The notes below the pieces were generated by a model. That model ran no database searches. It saw nothing but the letters and a program-made list of their open reading frames with translations, and was not told the DNA's origin. DNA of 64,000 bases from Poronia punctata (lineage: Eukaryota > Ascomycota > Sordariomycetes > Xylariales > Xylariaceae): the NCBI GenBank assembly GCA_022579005.1, contig MU401551.1, positions 1-64,000 of the forward strand, written 5' to 3'. The stretch's first letter is position 1. The number at the start of each line of letters is the position of its first letter. This document shows, in pieces, positions 38,695 through 50,362 of the stretch. A program made the translations under genes and the position numbers.

Positions 38695-41585
38695 TCAATG
38701 TACCTCGGCAGCGACGGCCTTGAGGATATCCTCGACGCTCTTGTGGGCGTTCTTTGGGTCTTTCGCGATGCGCTGCCATACCTCGCCGTGACGGGGCTCG
38801 ACGCTGGCGCATTTCTTGACTACCTCGGCCCGCTTCTCCGTGGTGCCGTGCTCACAGAGGAACTTGTAATACCAGGCCCAGCTGTCGCCGAGGTCCGAGT
38901 CACGCACGAGGGCGCGCTCGAACCAGTTCTGTGCCTTGTCTAGGCGCCGCTCGCCCCAGAAGATACGCGCCACTGCCACCAGAAGCACGGGGTCGTTTTC
39001 GGCTTCCTTGACCGCTTCGACAGCCCGCGGTTTGCGCTGCTTCGGCTCCGTCAGGTGCCAGATCTTCTCCGCCCAGAGCAAGCCTTGCTTGTTCTTAGGC
39101 ACGTCGCGCCGCGCCCGCTCCATGAGAGACTCGGCCTGTTTGTTATCGCCCGCCCGTAACTCTAGCCGCACCGACTCGCACCAGAGCTCGGGTGACTTGG
39201 GAACCGCAAGACGCGCCCGGTCGAGCACCGAGCGCGCTTTCGGAAGCAGGCCTAGGGACTCCTCTAGACGGGCGTAGAGCAGCCAGAGAGGGACCGAAGA
39301 TGGTACCGCTTTCACACCAGTCGCGTATGCCTCGCGGGCCTGTGGCTTTTTGCCCAGATCGTCGTAAATCTGGCCTTTCATCATCCAGAGTTTCGGTGCA
39401 GTAGGGAAGAGGTTCAGAGCTTGTTGCACGAGATCGAGGGCCTCATCGAGATTGCCGAGTTGCCGCTCAAAGGCTACACTCTTCATCCACACGCGATCAG
39501 TGGGCGCCTCTTGGCGAGCCGTCTTGAGCAGACCACGGGCTTGCTCTGTCTGGTCGTTTTCAGCCTCGAGCTTGACGGCGGCGAGCCATATATCTTCATT
39601 ATTCGGGTTCTGCTGGAATGCCCGGGCCAGGACACGGCGGGCATTATCAACCTCTCCGGCTTGCCACTTTTCTTTGGCCAGCATCATCCACAGCACCTCG
39701 CTATGAGGAACTGCGTTGACTGCCTTTTCAAGTACCTGCCATAGATCCTCCCTCTTGCCGTAATTCCTTTCCAGGTCAGCTGCAGCCAGCCAAACCGTCT
39801 TACTCGTGGGGAAGACGCGCAATGCATAAGCATAGATAGCCCGAGCTGTCTCGTACATCCCTCTATCGATGCTGCCCCGTGCGTCTTCCAACCAAGTCTC
39901 TTTGCGGTCGTCATCCTCATCTAGGCCGTAACCGAGAGTCTCCCTGATGATTGCGCCGCAGGTTATTATAGCGCCCTCGGATTCGCACTTTTCGGCCTCT
40001 GTGATCCATTCCTCCCGCTTGGGCATGGCCGACTCCTTCACCAGTACTTGGGCCGCACGTTTCATCACATTGACCTTCTCTCCTTGGCCTAACTGCTCTT
40101 GCAATCTTGCCGCGGCAATCCAAATTTCGTGCGATGTCGGGCAATGCTTGCGAGCTCTGTTGAGAACCTTCTGCGCGTTCTCCGGTGTTTCCAAACGGGC
40201 CAAGGCTAGCCAAAGATCGACAGATAAGGGGATGAGCTCAGTGGCCTTCGCAAGGAGCAACCTCGCATCCTCTGGGTCTTCTTCGAGGTTGACGGCCTCC
40301 TTCCACAGCGCTTCCGACTCGGGAATGTTGTCGAGCGCGTGGCGTATGACTCGCTTCTTTGACCGCGCATCATCTTCCAGCTTCATGGCTTCAACCCATA
40401 GTCGTACTGACCGGCTGTTCTTCTTGATAGCGTTCGCGGCGATAATCCTGGCGTTACGTTGATCGTTAAGTCGGATGTTCTCAAGCCATACATCCTCGCT
40501 CTTGGGACAGTGTTCACAGCCGCGAGCGATGACGTTCCGCGCCGCTACTATCTTTCCCGCCAGCTCTTCAAGTCGCGCAGCAGCAATCCAGCCCGGGCCA
40601 TTGTTCGGGTTGGTCTTGATGACGGACTCGAGGAGTTCTCTGACTCGGTTTATATCACCGACCTGTGCGGCGCTTTCGGGCAACGATGATTTGGCAAGGC
40701 TCGTCAAGTAACCCTTAGGGTCAACGCTGGTAGCGGTCCCCACTGTCGTACTCGTTCCACTCTGGGAGGCCTGATCAAGCCTGACCTGTAGAACCTTGTC
40801 TCTGGCCTGTCCAATTTTGGCAAAGTCGGTTACCGTCCCGTCTGTGCCGTTCCCGGAGGCAGGGCCATCGTCCGATACAGTGGTTCCCAGTTCACCGGCG
40901 GTGCTCGCGGCAGCCAGTACGCTATCGGGTACTGCATAGAAACGTTGGTGTCTCGCTTGTCGAGCTCGCTTGTTCCTTCCGGTGAGATCGCCAACCTCGG
41001 GTAAGGCGGCCCACTCGTCTTCGGTGATACTCTCGAGGCCTCGCTTCAGGTCGGCAAACTGCTGGGAAATCTTCGGATTCTTGCGTTCGTATTCTTCTCG
41101 TTCTGCTTTCTCACGCGCTTCCCTAATCGAATAACATTCCGTCGGTAACTTGTTCAACTAATTCCGAGATGAATTATGAACTAACCGGGGCAAAGGGAAA
41201 AAAGGAGCTTGGGCAGTGGGGTTACTAACCTTCTTGCTCTCCGACGCTTATCCATCTTCTCATCTATGTCGCGATATATTCGGTCCGCCTCGTCGTCGTC
41301 TTTATCATATATTCCGCCCGCAAACAGGCCAACCTCGTTATCGGGATCCTGAAACCGTTCATCGTTGTCGTCTTCCTCCTGCTCCTTCTTCTTCCCTGTA
41401 CTTGGGTCTGTGAAGCCAAGCTGCGCTGCCCGCTTAGCAAGTACTTCTTTAATCTGGTCTTCCGAAGGCCCTTCCCGCGCAGGACCTAGATCGGACCGTG
41501 TCGTAAAGCCTGTCGCGCCACGTCCCAAGCCCGCGACGTAGTTCTCCGGCGCAGGCTGGTTTAAGAAATCGCGTCGACCCGTCAT
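38695..41585 (-). CDS. Pre-mRNA splicing factor Prp6 (U4/U6.U5 tri-snRNP)
   Basis: Two exons, complement(38695-41122, 41230-41585), give 927 aa; the family is about 900-940 aa. The 107-nt intron (41123-41229, GTTAGT...TTAG) splits an Arg codon and joins RRRARR to EAREKAE. The N-terminus (GRRDFLNQPAPENYVAGLGR) is the PRP1_N domain, with an acidic stretch near residue 70. From about residue 260 to the end the protein is a solenoid of HAT/TPR-type helical repeats with regularly spaced W-x-x-A/E residues. Prp6 bridges U5 and U4/U6 snRNPs in the tri-snRNP in the nucleus. The start is the first Met of the conserved N-terminus. It is divergent from DIM1, 559 bp away. Confidence 0.93.
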
Positions 41586-42144
41586 GGTGACGTTGGATTT
41601 GATGTGATTGATTTAATGACAGTCGCAAGTTAATGTGATTATTATTACGGGTGGTTATTAAAACAGATACGGAAATGCGGCGCAACAGAGGCGGGCTGGA
41701 ACTACGAGACTGATCTCGATAATATGTCGATTTGGTTTGATGGCAGAAGCTATCAAAGGTTAACTACCTCAATCCACCACTGAAAGGTACGAAAGTGTTC
41801 CTACTCGTAAAGATTGTGGATACGTCTCGACGCTAGACTAGCCCAGATTTAGTTAGATTAGGAAGCTGTCGCCCGGACTTGAACGCTTGCTGGGATTATG
41901 ATAAGATAAGGCCAAACCGTAGGCGCATTGCAGCCCACTTCCATTAAAAAAGGTCCCTTGAGTTGCCCCTCGGCCGCAAATACACGATATACCTACCAGA
42001 ATAACTGTGACTGGAAGTCAGCTTGCGTTCTGTGATACGGAATTTACGGCAAGGTTTTTTATAAACGGACATATTTTAGATCACTTCTGCGCCGAAAACC
42101 AAGACTAGAAGGGCTAAAACCGATCTTTCCAACTATTGCCCATC
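41586..42144. promoter_or_regulatory. Shared divergent promoter, PRP6 and DIM1
   Basis: 559 bp separate the two start codons, so both core promoters must lie here. I see no convincing TATA box placed for either gene. A TACTCGTA word lies at 41802-41809. That the two genes are co-regulated is inference from geometry only. Confidence 0.55.
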
Positions 42145-44504
42145 ATGGGGAAGGCCAAGACCTCGAAGCGCGGAAGTGCGAGCTCAACACCTTATGAACG
42201 ACCTGCGAAGAAAAAGGCTGCCGCTGCCGCCAACAATGTATTTAAGTTCACGTGTGTAAATCCCAGCGGCATGTGATGAATGTGGGCTGATTTTATTTTC
42301 TATACAGGAAAGACTTGGGTCAACATATCCTTAGAAACCCTGGAATAGCTCAAGCTAGTATGCATTTGAACTTTTCTCATGTCCCTCTCTTCATGAGACT
42401 TTAGGTCTTGTCATTTGGGACTTTTGAATATTTTCGAATATTTCTCATGGTGAAAGTTCAATTCTGACATTGACCTTGGCAGTTGTCGACAAGGCTTATT
42501 TGAAACCGACGGATGTTGTCTTGGAGGTAAATATCTGTCTGCATTGGCCTGCTCAATACTGTGGCCCCTTTTTGACCTAAGCTTTGTAGGTTGGCCCTGG
42601 AACGGGTAACTTGACTGTGCAGATTCTGAACCAGGCACGGAAAGTAATAGTGAGTACCCCTTACCCCTTTCCATATCTTAATAGCACCTAACCTGATAAC
42701 AGGCCGTGGAAATGGATCCTCGAAGTATGTACACCATGTTGCTCTCATTGAGGTCCCTGCAATACAATAACTGACCCCGAAAATCTAAAAGTGGCCGCCG
42801 AGGTTACGAAACGTGTCCAAGGGAAACCAGAGCAGAAGCGTTTAGAGGTGATATTAGGGGATGTGATCAAGCAGGAGCCGCTCCCTGATTTCGATGTAAG
42901 TCAAGGGTCATAACTTCATACACTTTAAGCTAGCTGTGCTAACATTCATAGGTCTGCATATCAAATACGCCATATCAAATCTCGAGTCCTCTTGTGTTTA
43001 AACTTCTGAGGATGCCAAGTTAGTAGCCCCTTATGCTCATAGCAGGTACTAGCTTTACCTCCTTTTTAATCAGAACTAATCGTGAGATTTTAGAGCCGCC
43101 GAGAACTTGCGTTCTCATGTTCCGTAAGTACTGCCTCTCTCAGCAGAGTATCTCGCAGAGCTGACATATCGACGCGCTTTAGAGAGAGAATTCGCAATGC
43201 GTCTGTTAGTACTCTGGCACTGTTTATCAACCGAGGTTGCTGTACTGACAAAGTCCACAGAACCGCGAGGCCCGGGGATTCTCTCTATGTACGTAATCAC
43301 AGGGTTTCATACTCACTGCCCTATATTGTTTTATGAGCCATCATATACTGACTACCAAAAATAGTGTCGACTTAGTGTTAATGCACAGTTCTGGGTATGT
43401 TTCTCTACCTCTCCCTGTTGTATCTAGATCTTGTACTGATGAGCTATTCCAGTCCAAAATATCTCACGTCTTAGTTCGTACCCCTTTGCAATTCAACACC
43501 TTCGACCATTCTACCGATCATATAAACGAGTTTTCAGTCGCAACTAACATTACACAATCAAAAAGAAAGTGGGAAGAGCAAACTGTAAGCTTTTTAACTC
43601 TTTGAAAATCCATGTAGATAAGTCAGTTGCTAACCGGAAACTCACAGTCCGTCCTCCGCCTCAGGTAGATTCGAGCGTTGTCCGGATAGAGCCTAAACTA
43701 GGATCTGAAAGACCAAACATTAGCTTCGACGAAGTGCGTATTTGACCCCGTCTTGCTTTCAGGGACTAAGTGCTGATGATATCTCAAGTTCGATGGACTC
43801 CTTCGTATATGTTTCAATCGCCGTAACAAAGGTACAGTATTCCGCACTAGTCTACAAATCTCGAGTTGTCTGAAGCAAGAGGTATACTGACTGTTATACA
43901 ATCTAGTCCTACGGTCCTTGTTCCTCGCAAACAAGGAAGTCTTAAAGAGTAAGCCATCATAAAATAATATCCATCTCTTTTATTTGCCGAGCGTGGGTGT
44001 CCGGCCGTTTGCTAATTCCCACCAGTGTTGGAAACGAATTATCGGCTGTATTGCGCCACGAACGACATCCCTATCGACGAAGGCCTTGTAGAGGATGCAG
44101 GAGAGGATGAGGAGATGGAAGTCGACGACGACGACAATGACGCCGCAATGGACGTCGATGCCGACGGCATGCCCTCTTTCTTTGGTGCGGCCAAAAACCC
44201 GGACGAGGGAACCAGTCTTCCGGGTAAGAAGGGATCTCTGAGGAAAACCCGTGTCGCCCTCTTGGTCAAGGAGAAAGTCCGTAAAGTTCTTGAAGAGACC
44301 GAGCTGGTCGAGAGCCGAAGTGCTAAGCTGCACGAGAATGACTTTCGTAAGTAATCTGTCCGCGCTAGCCATTTCCTGGTCTTGAGTTTTTTTTCCTTTG
44401 AGAGAGATACAGGCATATTCTAGTTCTGGGGCCGATTACTGACCTTGGAATTCGCAGTGCGGCTCCTCGCAGCCTTCAATGCAGAAGGTATACATTTCTC
44501 ATAA
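42145..44504 (+). CDS. rRNA adenine dimethyltransferase Dim1 (18 exons)
   Basis: Exons: 42145-42251, 42308-42357, 42483-42526, 42590-42649, 42703-42724, 42792-42895, 42952-43018, 43094-43123, 43183-43204, 43261-43288, 43365-43394, 43453-43473, 43566-43584, 43648-43733, 43789-43831, 43907-43948, 44026-44346, 44458-44504. All introns are GT...AG and the phases close to 1,143 nt, 380 aa. Motifs in order: KDLGQHIL; VGPGTGNLT (SAM-binding motif I); AVEMDPR; NTPYQISSP (the NxPY-type catalytic motif); MFQREFAMRL; FRPPPQVDSSVVRIEP; and the C-terminal EGIHFS. Dim1 dimethylates two adjacent adenines near the 3' end of 18S rRNA and is needed for pre-rRNA processing in the nucleolus. The acidic insert around residues 285-305 is common in filamentous fungi. 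Exon 12's donor (GTTCGT) is the least certain. Confidence 0.93.
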
Positions 44505-45021
44505 TGGGAATGGAAGATTTCACATGTGTGTATTTTCCACAAAAAGGAGGCTGAAGAGAGATATCGTGGGGCGTACCTTCAGATTCACATCGGTCTAAGC
44601 TGGAGTTTCGGCGTTTAAAGTGGAAAACGTAAATAGATGGCAATACCCTTCTTCGTGTTTGCTATATACGTTCATTGGGGGATGAGAGATGCTTTCTCGC
44701 CACGGTTCATATACAAAAATGCAAATGTAAATTGCATGTGCTACAATATATAATCGGCATCTTCTTCGAGTATTCACTACCTGAGGCGTGCCGATTATTG
44801 CGCAGTTGTGTATATGAACGCTATGCGGACAGACGAAAGCCTTTATGGCTGAGGCTCAATGCATTATCATATCATACAGTCAATGCAACGACGGATTGCG
44901 CGTCGTGCCATCTTCATTAGTTTGGAGATATCAAGGCTCAATTAAAAACATTATGCTAGTAGCCACCAGTAACGACAATGCCTTCAGGTCTCCGCCTCAA
45001 CAAGACAACCCTCTTATTTAT
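44505..45021. other. Convergent intergenic region
   Basis: 517 bp between the DIM1 stop and the stop of the minus-strand 131-aa gene. It must hold both 3' UTRs. No gene, tRNA or clear poly(A) signal was recognised. Confidence 0.55.
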
Positions 45022-45539
45022 TTATTTACCGCCGAACCAACTCCAGAGGCCGCTCTTAGCCTTGGAAGCTTCCGTCTCGACCTTCTTGTCGAATTCGTCA
45101 ATCTTCTTCAACGTAGTGGCTTTCGCGTTCTTCGCGTAGGCATCGGCCTCGGCCTTGGCTCTGTTCAACTCGGCTTGCGTCTTGTTTAACTGTGGCAGAA
45201 AGGTCAGTCATCAGTCCAGCCCGATGAACAAACGAGTTTAAACTTACAGCACTGTCCACCTTGGCGCCTGTCTGAGCACCCAATACCTCGGCGTCCTTCT
45301 CTGCCTCCCGGCCCCGACCGGGTAGCTCGCCTTTGATCTTGGATGATAGCTTATGTGCGTCGGCTACAATTTGTGTGTGTTTTGCTTAGTACATGGGATC
45401 AATTAGGTGAGGAAGTGAGGGACATACCTTCAGCTTGCTTCTGGGCTACTTTGCTATTACCGCCTGCGGTATAGAGGTAGTATCCAATACCGGCTGCAGC
45501 AGTGCCGCCGATAACGAGAGGTGCCCTTGATCGAGACAT
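45022..45539 (-). CDS. Small one-TM helical protein, 131 aa
   Basis: Three exons, complement(45022-45189, 45248-45363, 45428-45539), give 131 aa. Introns of 58 and 64 nt have GTAAGT and GTATGT donors. The N-terminus MSRSRAPLVIGGTAAAGIGYYLYT is basic and then has a hydrophobic Gly/Ala-rich helix (about residues 7-24), like a mitochondrial or organelle membrane anchor. The rest is charged, Ala/Lys/Glu-rich and helical, reminiscent of LEA or apolipoprotein-type amphipathic repeats, and ends in SGLWSWFGGK. I recall similar fungal proteins annotated as 'calcofluor white hypersensitive protein', but this is from memory and does not establish a function. Confidence 0.82.
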
Positions 45540-47074
45540 GTTTCTTTTATGGAATTACTTATTGATGGTTAGACGCCTTGATTTAAAGTCTGTGTGTGTA
45601 GATGATGTTGTATGGCTTTTTGTTTTCTTCTCGGAGGCGCGGGTAAGGTAAGGTATGTGTGACACGTTGGATTAGGTAGATTGATTGATTGATTGGTTGG
45701 TTGTGGTTAAGGAAGAGTTGAAGAGGGAGGGGGTAAGGTATTAAGGTCAGGTGCTTAAATGTTGACTGACTGGTCTCATTCCCTGTTGCATTGCTTTCCT
45801 TCTCCAAGGAAACCCATCCATCATCTCATTGCCTGGTGCTTGTTGGTGGTACATACAACGTGTAGAATCGGACCAGAAAGCTGACGATACATGACGTAAC
45901 GTGCTGGGAAATGCGGGGAGCTATGTATCCTAACCTGCCGAGCTTCCAGACCCGCCTTACGGCGGACTTGTTCAACAGCAAGCACAAGGACTCCGTAATG
46001 ACATGTATTATAGTAGATAGACAGTAATTTAGCCAAGTATCTGTCAAGTATCCTGGGTTTAAGAAATAATTAGGTAATGTGCCTAATTTCGTTATTACAA
46101 GTTCGAGGAATCGAGGCAGATTGGAACTAAGTCCTCGTACTGCGTGTACGTAAGTGGTGGCTTTAGATCTTAGTTAATGAATTACATCATTGTCACCTCT
46201 TTAGTATTGTAAGATGGCACCTGCCAGAATGGATGCGCCTCGTAGGCAACAAGCTGTTGGCTGTTTCAGATTGCCTGTCACCTGCTTACAAAGTATACCT
46301 TGGAAACCAGTAATGCCCTGTAAAAGTGATAAATTCACAGTTGTTGATCAAATGACTTGAAGCTTCCCATCGAAAAGTGTTGCAATCTGCCTTCAATAGC
46401 AAATTTCGATTTCAATCATCTGTACAACATTATACAGCAATAAGCTGAACGAAAAAAGACTTTCAAATTAGCTGTTTTTGGAGGTGTTATCGTTACCTTT
46501 GTGCTTATACGCGCGCATACTGCATGTAGGTGAAAGAGCTGTAACCCGCCTCCGTCGTCATTAGCTCCCGTCGGAAGGAGAGCATCCAATAAACCTTCTT
46601 TAGGTACAGTACCTATTAGGTACCTACTTCCATCCACGATCCGCAATTCAACACCAGACTACATAAAAGCATTCCTACGGTATCGTATGTCTACTGAGGC
46701 CAATCGGCCCTCCTCATGTCTGACCTTGTATCATCTGCCCTTCATATTCCTTGTTTCCCTCCTAGAGTTATTCCCAGGCGCTTCTATGCCTCCATGTGTC
46801 CTATCTGCAACATCGTCACGGTGCGAAGTCGTCAAGAAACCACCCTAACATCAACAACGGAAACGATATTAGAACAATAATCAACGCCGTTATTCCAGAG
46901 CCCCCCTTAAAATCACAAGCTTGTTTTTCTATCTCGGCCCCACCCTTGTAATCTTAATTCTGAGTCGTCACTACCTGGCAGTACCCGATCTAGATTCCAG
47001 TGTATCCAACTTGCTTTGAAACGGCGCTTTTTGCCGCTTTGTTTCGCTATGCTTGAAGGCGGAGGGGACAAGTC
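45540..47074. other. Divergent intergenic region
   Basis: 1.5 kb between the start codons of the 131-aa gene (minus) and the DysF gene (plus), so it carries both promoters. No further gene is supported. A palindromic cluster TAGGTACAGTACCTA plus TAGGTACCTA lies at about 46600-46625; its AGGTACCT core is the one seen in the minisatellite at 1541-1740. Confidence 0.55.
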
Positions 47075-47129
47075 ATGCCGAGTTCCAGTCATAGAGCTCA
47101 CACTCGTATCCGTAGTTCTCGCCGGGTAG
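47049..47129 (+). promoter_or_regulatory. Overlapping upstream ORF of the DysF gene
   Basis: An ATG at 47049, 26 bases upstream of the DysF start and in another frame, opens 26 codons that end at TAG 47127-47129, inside the main coding region. If it lies in the mRNA leader it would lower initiation at the main start. The transcription start is unknown. Confidence 0.4.
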
Positions 47130-48475
47130 CCCCACTGACCGACAAACACATCGACCACGAGATCAAACTTGTCGATCGTGACTGCGACTGCGACCGCGTC
47201 CGTGACGGCGACGCCGCCAATCTAAGCCCTATGAAATCGTCTGATCCTTCGGACTCCCAAGAATCGTTGACGCGTTATATCAGCGACCCTACCAGCGATG
47301 ACGGAATCACATCCATTGACGAAGAGCCGGTAAGCAAGGGAGGGCCCTCCCGCGTGTCGGTAATCGAGGAGCATAATGGCGACAAAGCCAAATCTGTCGA
47401 GGCACGTGGTAGCTCCAGGGTAGCCCAAGATCGCCTAAGCCAACCCAAAGCCAACGGCCATGATGGCCACATACCGCGGCCAAAAACACCGGAAACGGCA
47501 ATCGACATATTATACGAGAACCAACGCGGCGGCTTCCTCTGCGGTATACCACTCTTTTCGTCTGCCGCGTTGGGGAACCTGGATCCACCGGCCTGGACCA
47601 ACTATGCCCATAAGCCTAGTCCTACCAATCCCGAGACGGCACAAGTGCCGGATCCGAGTTGGGAATGGGCCTGGCCGGAATGGCGCATCAATCACGACGA
47701 CGCCATCGACGCCGACAGCGAGGGCTGGGAGTATTCGTTCATGTTCTCCAGGAAGTTTTCATGGCACGGTCCGAAGTGGTACAATTCTTTTGTACGAAGA
47801 AGAGCCTGGATAAGAAGGCGGGTAAAAGCCAACTCGGGGTATCAGGCAGCGGATGGACAGGCCATGAGCCCGCCGTACTTCAATGTGTCGCCTAAGCTAC
47901 AAGAGCCGGGACCCTTTGGTAGTGTCGAGGAGTTGGAGAGAACCAGCACGGATAGGGAATCCCGGGCGGTCTCTCGAAGATCTCAGGACAGAGCAGGTGG
48001 AGACGCAAACGGCTTAACAGGAGCTATGGAAGTAAAGACGGGCGAAGATCTCATGAGGAAGCTGAGACGGTTACGAGTGGACAGAGAAAAGCTCGAAGCG
48101 GTCGAGAACTACATCAGAAACTGCACCGACGACTTGTTACCACTACAGAACTGCATGCATGAGATAATGTCCATGTTTGTTTTCCAGGCGTCTCGGCAAA
48201 CGCTTTTGGCCCGGCTTACGCAGCTATATGACGAGGTGACGGGCAAAGCACAGAAGGGAAAGTCCACAACCACAGCGAAAGGTGAGAATCTGGCCGAGGC
48301 TATCAAACACGCCGACGAGGAAGTCCGCAGGCTAGAATATTGGAGCGACATCAAAGGAATGGCCGAGGAGGGCGAAGCGGTCCGTGCCGTTGATGATCGG
48401 AAAGGATGGGATTCGGGATGGGAAGGACTGGACAACAGCGGTGCGAAAGGCGTCAATGAAGATCATATTCCTTAA
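47075..48475 (+). CDS. DysF (peroxin/ferlin) domain protein, Mug65-like
   Basis: 466 aa in a single exon. Residues 1-140 are Ser/Asp-rich and probably disordered. Residues about 142-251 form a complete dysferlin-type DysF domain: YENQRG, GIPLFS, LDPPAWTN, PSWEWAWPEW, GWEYSFMFS, WHGPKWYNSFVRRRAWIRRRV, with the characteristic paired Trp and Arg clusters. About residues 320-430 are charged and helical. No membrane segment is evident, which separates it from the multi-TM peroxins Pex23, Pex24 and Pex30. Closest in layout are S. pombe Mug65 and S. cerevisiae Spo73, linked to meiosis and prospore membrane shaping; whether the role is shared here is inference. Confidence 0.83.
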   Translation: MPSSSHRAHTRIRSSRRVAPLTDKHIDHEIKLVDRDCDCDRVRDGDAANLSPMKSSDPSDSQESLTRYISDPTSDDGITSIDEEPVSKGGPSRVSVIEEHNGDKAKSVEARGSSRVAQDRLSQPKANGHDGHIPRPKTPETAIDILYENQRGGFLCGIPLFSSAALGNLDPPAWTNYAHKPSPTNPETAQVPDPSWEWAWPEWRINHDDAIDADSEGWEYSFMFSRKFSWHGPKWYNSFVRRRAWIRRRVKANSGYQAADGQAMSPPYFNVSPKLQEPGPFGSVEELERTSTDRESRAVSRRSQDRAGGDANGLTGAMEVKTGEDLMRKLRRLRVDREKLEAVENYIRNCTDDLLPLQNCMHEIMSMFVFQASRQTLLARLTQLYDEVTGKAQKGKSTTTAKGENLAEAIKHADEEVRRLEYWSDIKGMAEEGEAVRAVDDRKGWDSGWEGLDNSGAKGVNEDHIP

Positions 48476-50362
48476 TAACGCGAGGTGGTGCCTCGAATAT
48501 CCAATTTTCGGGGACGATGCCCGGCAGGCTTCATATGTTCTCGGCTCTGTTTCTTTCTTGGGATACCCGCTACCCACGTGCGAGCAACAGACTATGCTGC
48601 ATGAAGGCGTGTGGAGAACTACTGAATACATATATTCTACTGCATGGAAAAACTAAGAGGCACGGTGTGTAGAAGAATCATGGCGCCCGTGTTAAGTGCT
48701 TGCCGTCGCTCTGGACCAGCTCTGACCAAGCTCATAGATTTTACTATCCAAGGCCAGGGACTCGGGTCTGTCTTTTTGCTTTGAATTATCAAAAGCAAAA
48801 GTTGGCCTACCTATTCTAGCGAGATAGTATCAACCTGATTACGTATTTCAATGGATACGTCGTCATCGAATGCGCGGCTGTGATGTTGAATAATCTGAAT
48901 ATCCGAACACAACAGCAAGTTCCCACGCCTCATCGGACTTTAGGGCATTTCTCTTGAGAATTCTTAGCTTGGGCTGAAAGGATGTCGGTTACAAGCGTGA
49001 TGACAAAAATAACCTACGAGTACTCGTACCTCTTCCTATCCACCACTGCCACCACATACGGTACGTGTTAGAATGTTGGTAGGCATACGAGTACCATTTC
49101 AGCCGCAGTGGTCCCAACTTAGACTTAACTCGCCAAGAACAGGGGACCGTACGAGTACAGCTAGCCCAGCTTACCTGCGGGATATGCGGCTTGGAAGGAC
49201 GACGCCCTCTTTTCGTGAGCCCTTTTATTTTGTTTTTGGATACGGCGGTTAAAAAAGGGCCTCCTCCAATATACTACCCAATCTGACCCGGTTTATCAAT
49301 ACGAAAAGGGCAAATGTCACGCCACATGGCCTGTCATCATCATTCTGTGCAGCTAAGCTGTCCCCCCCCCCCCCCCCCCCATTGTTCCAGAACCATTGCC
49401 CAGCTTCGTAAACTGGGACCGAATGTCACATCACATCCGCTTTCCGAAGCGAGATTTCACTTCCTTCCCACCGTTTTTCTCGTCTCTTCTACCTAGTCTA
49501 GTTTAGCTAGCTAAATCTTCTATCCAGCTACGAGTTGGTCTACGTCTACCTCTACCTGTCTACACGCTCGGTGACGCTTCTTTTTTCAGCTAAGGCAATG
49601 GAAAAAGAATTCGGGTAAAGCGAAGCGAAGCGAAACAAAAACCAGTTTCGGCCTTGGGATTGATTCCCTATCTTCGAGCCCCCCACCCCCTTCGGAATGT
49701 TCCTTGCATCGAGTGTGTGCAAGTTTAGGTTAGGTTCTTTTAAGGGTCTGGATCTGATCTCTCTCTCCTTCCCCGCCGGCTGCCTGCCTACCTATCAATA
49801 GTTAGACTAGTTCATGGACTTGCGCGAGACAAGTGAGTAAGTTTACCAAGAAACGGGACGGCACGATACGCCACGTGCTAAGAGAAAATAAGGAAGGTCT
49901 TCCGTGGTTTGGTTCTTATTTCATACTATTGACAGTTTCCTTTCGGGTTGACGTAGGTGGGTAAGACGATAACTACCTACTTTACCTGTTATTATTATTA
50001 TTTCCGTTTTCTTCGTCATCAAGATACGTAGAAGAAGAAGAGAGCGGTGGTATTTTCCATTCTCTCTCGGCTATTGAGCCGGGGGGGTGGGGGATGCAGC
50101 TGACTATGTTATATGTATATTATGATGCCTTCTGCTGTTGGAACTTGGACGTAACTGTTTCTGACGTTGTTGGTATTATTGTTATTACTACACATATAAA
50201 CCTCACCTCTTGCTCTTCTAACTTGCTTGGAATACATAACATACTGGTGAGGTGATATAACCTAGCATATGTTATCATCATTGCCATCCTTCTAATACAC
50301 ATTATTCCTCCGCGACGAGTTGTTTAAGTAGTAGCTACTCCTATCCATCTATCTGTCCTACG
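48476..50362. other. Intergenic upstream of the hemerythrin-like gene
   Basis: 1.9 kb without a supported gene. It holds a 19-C run (49362-49380), three TACGAGTA/TACTCGTA sites (49015, 49086, 49150; the first is a palindromic pair) and pyrimidine-rich leader-like sequence after 49480. The right part is probably the long 5' UTR and promoter of the gene starting at 50363. Confidence 0.55.
49362..49380. repeat. 19-C homopolymer
   Basis: Uninterrupted run of 19 C in noncoding DNA. The length is liable to sequencing error. Confidence 0.85.

Noticed and set aside
41870..41893. tRNA-like B box on the minus strand (GTTCAAGTCC)
   Set aside because: The flanking bases do not form a T stem, and no A box or anticodon arm is found at the right distance.
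43333..43605. 90-codon frame overlapping DIM1
   Set aside because: It reads through three DIM1 introns; only the SKISHVL segment is real DIM1 exon 12.
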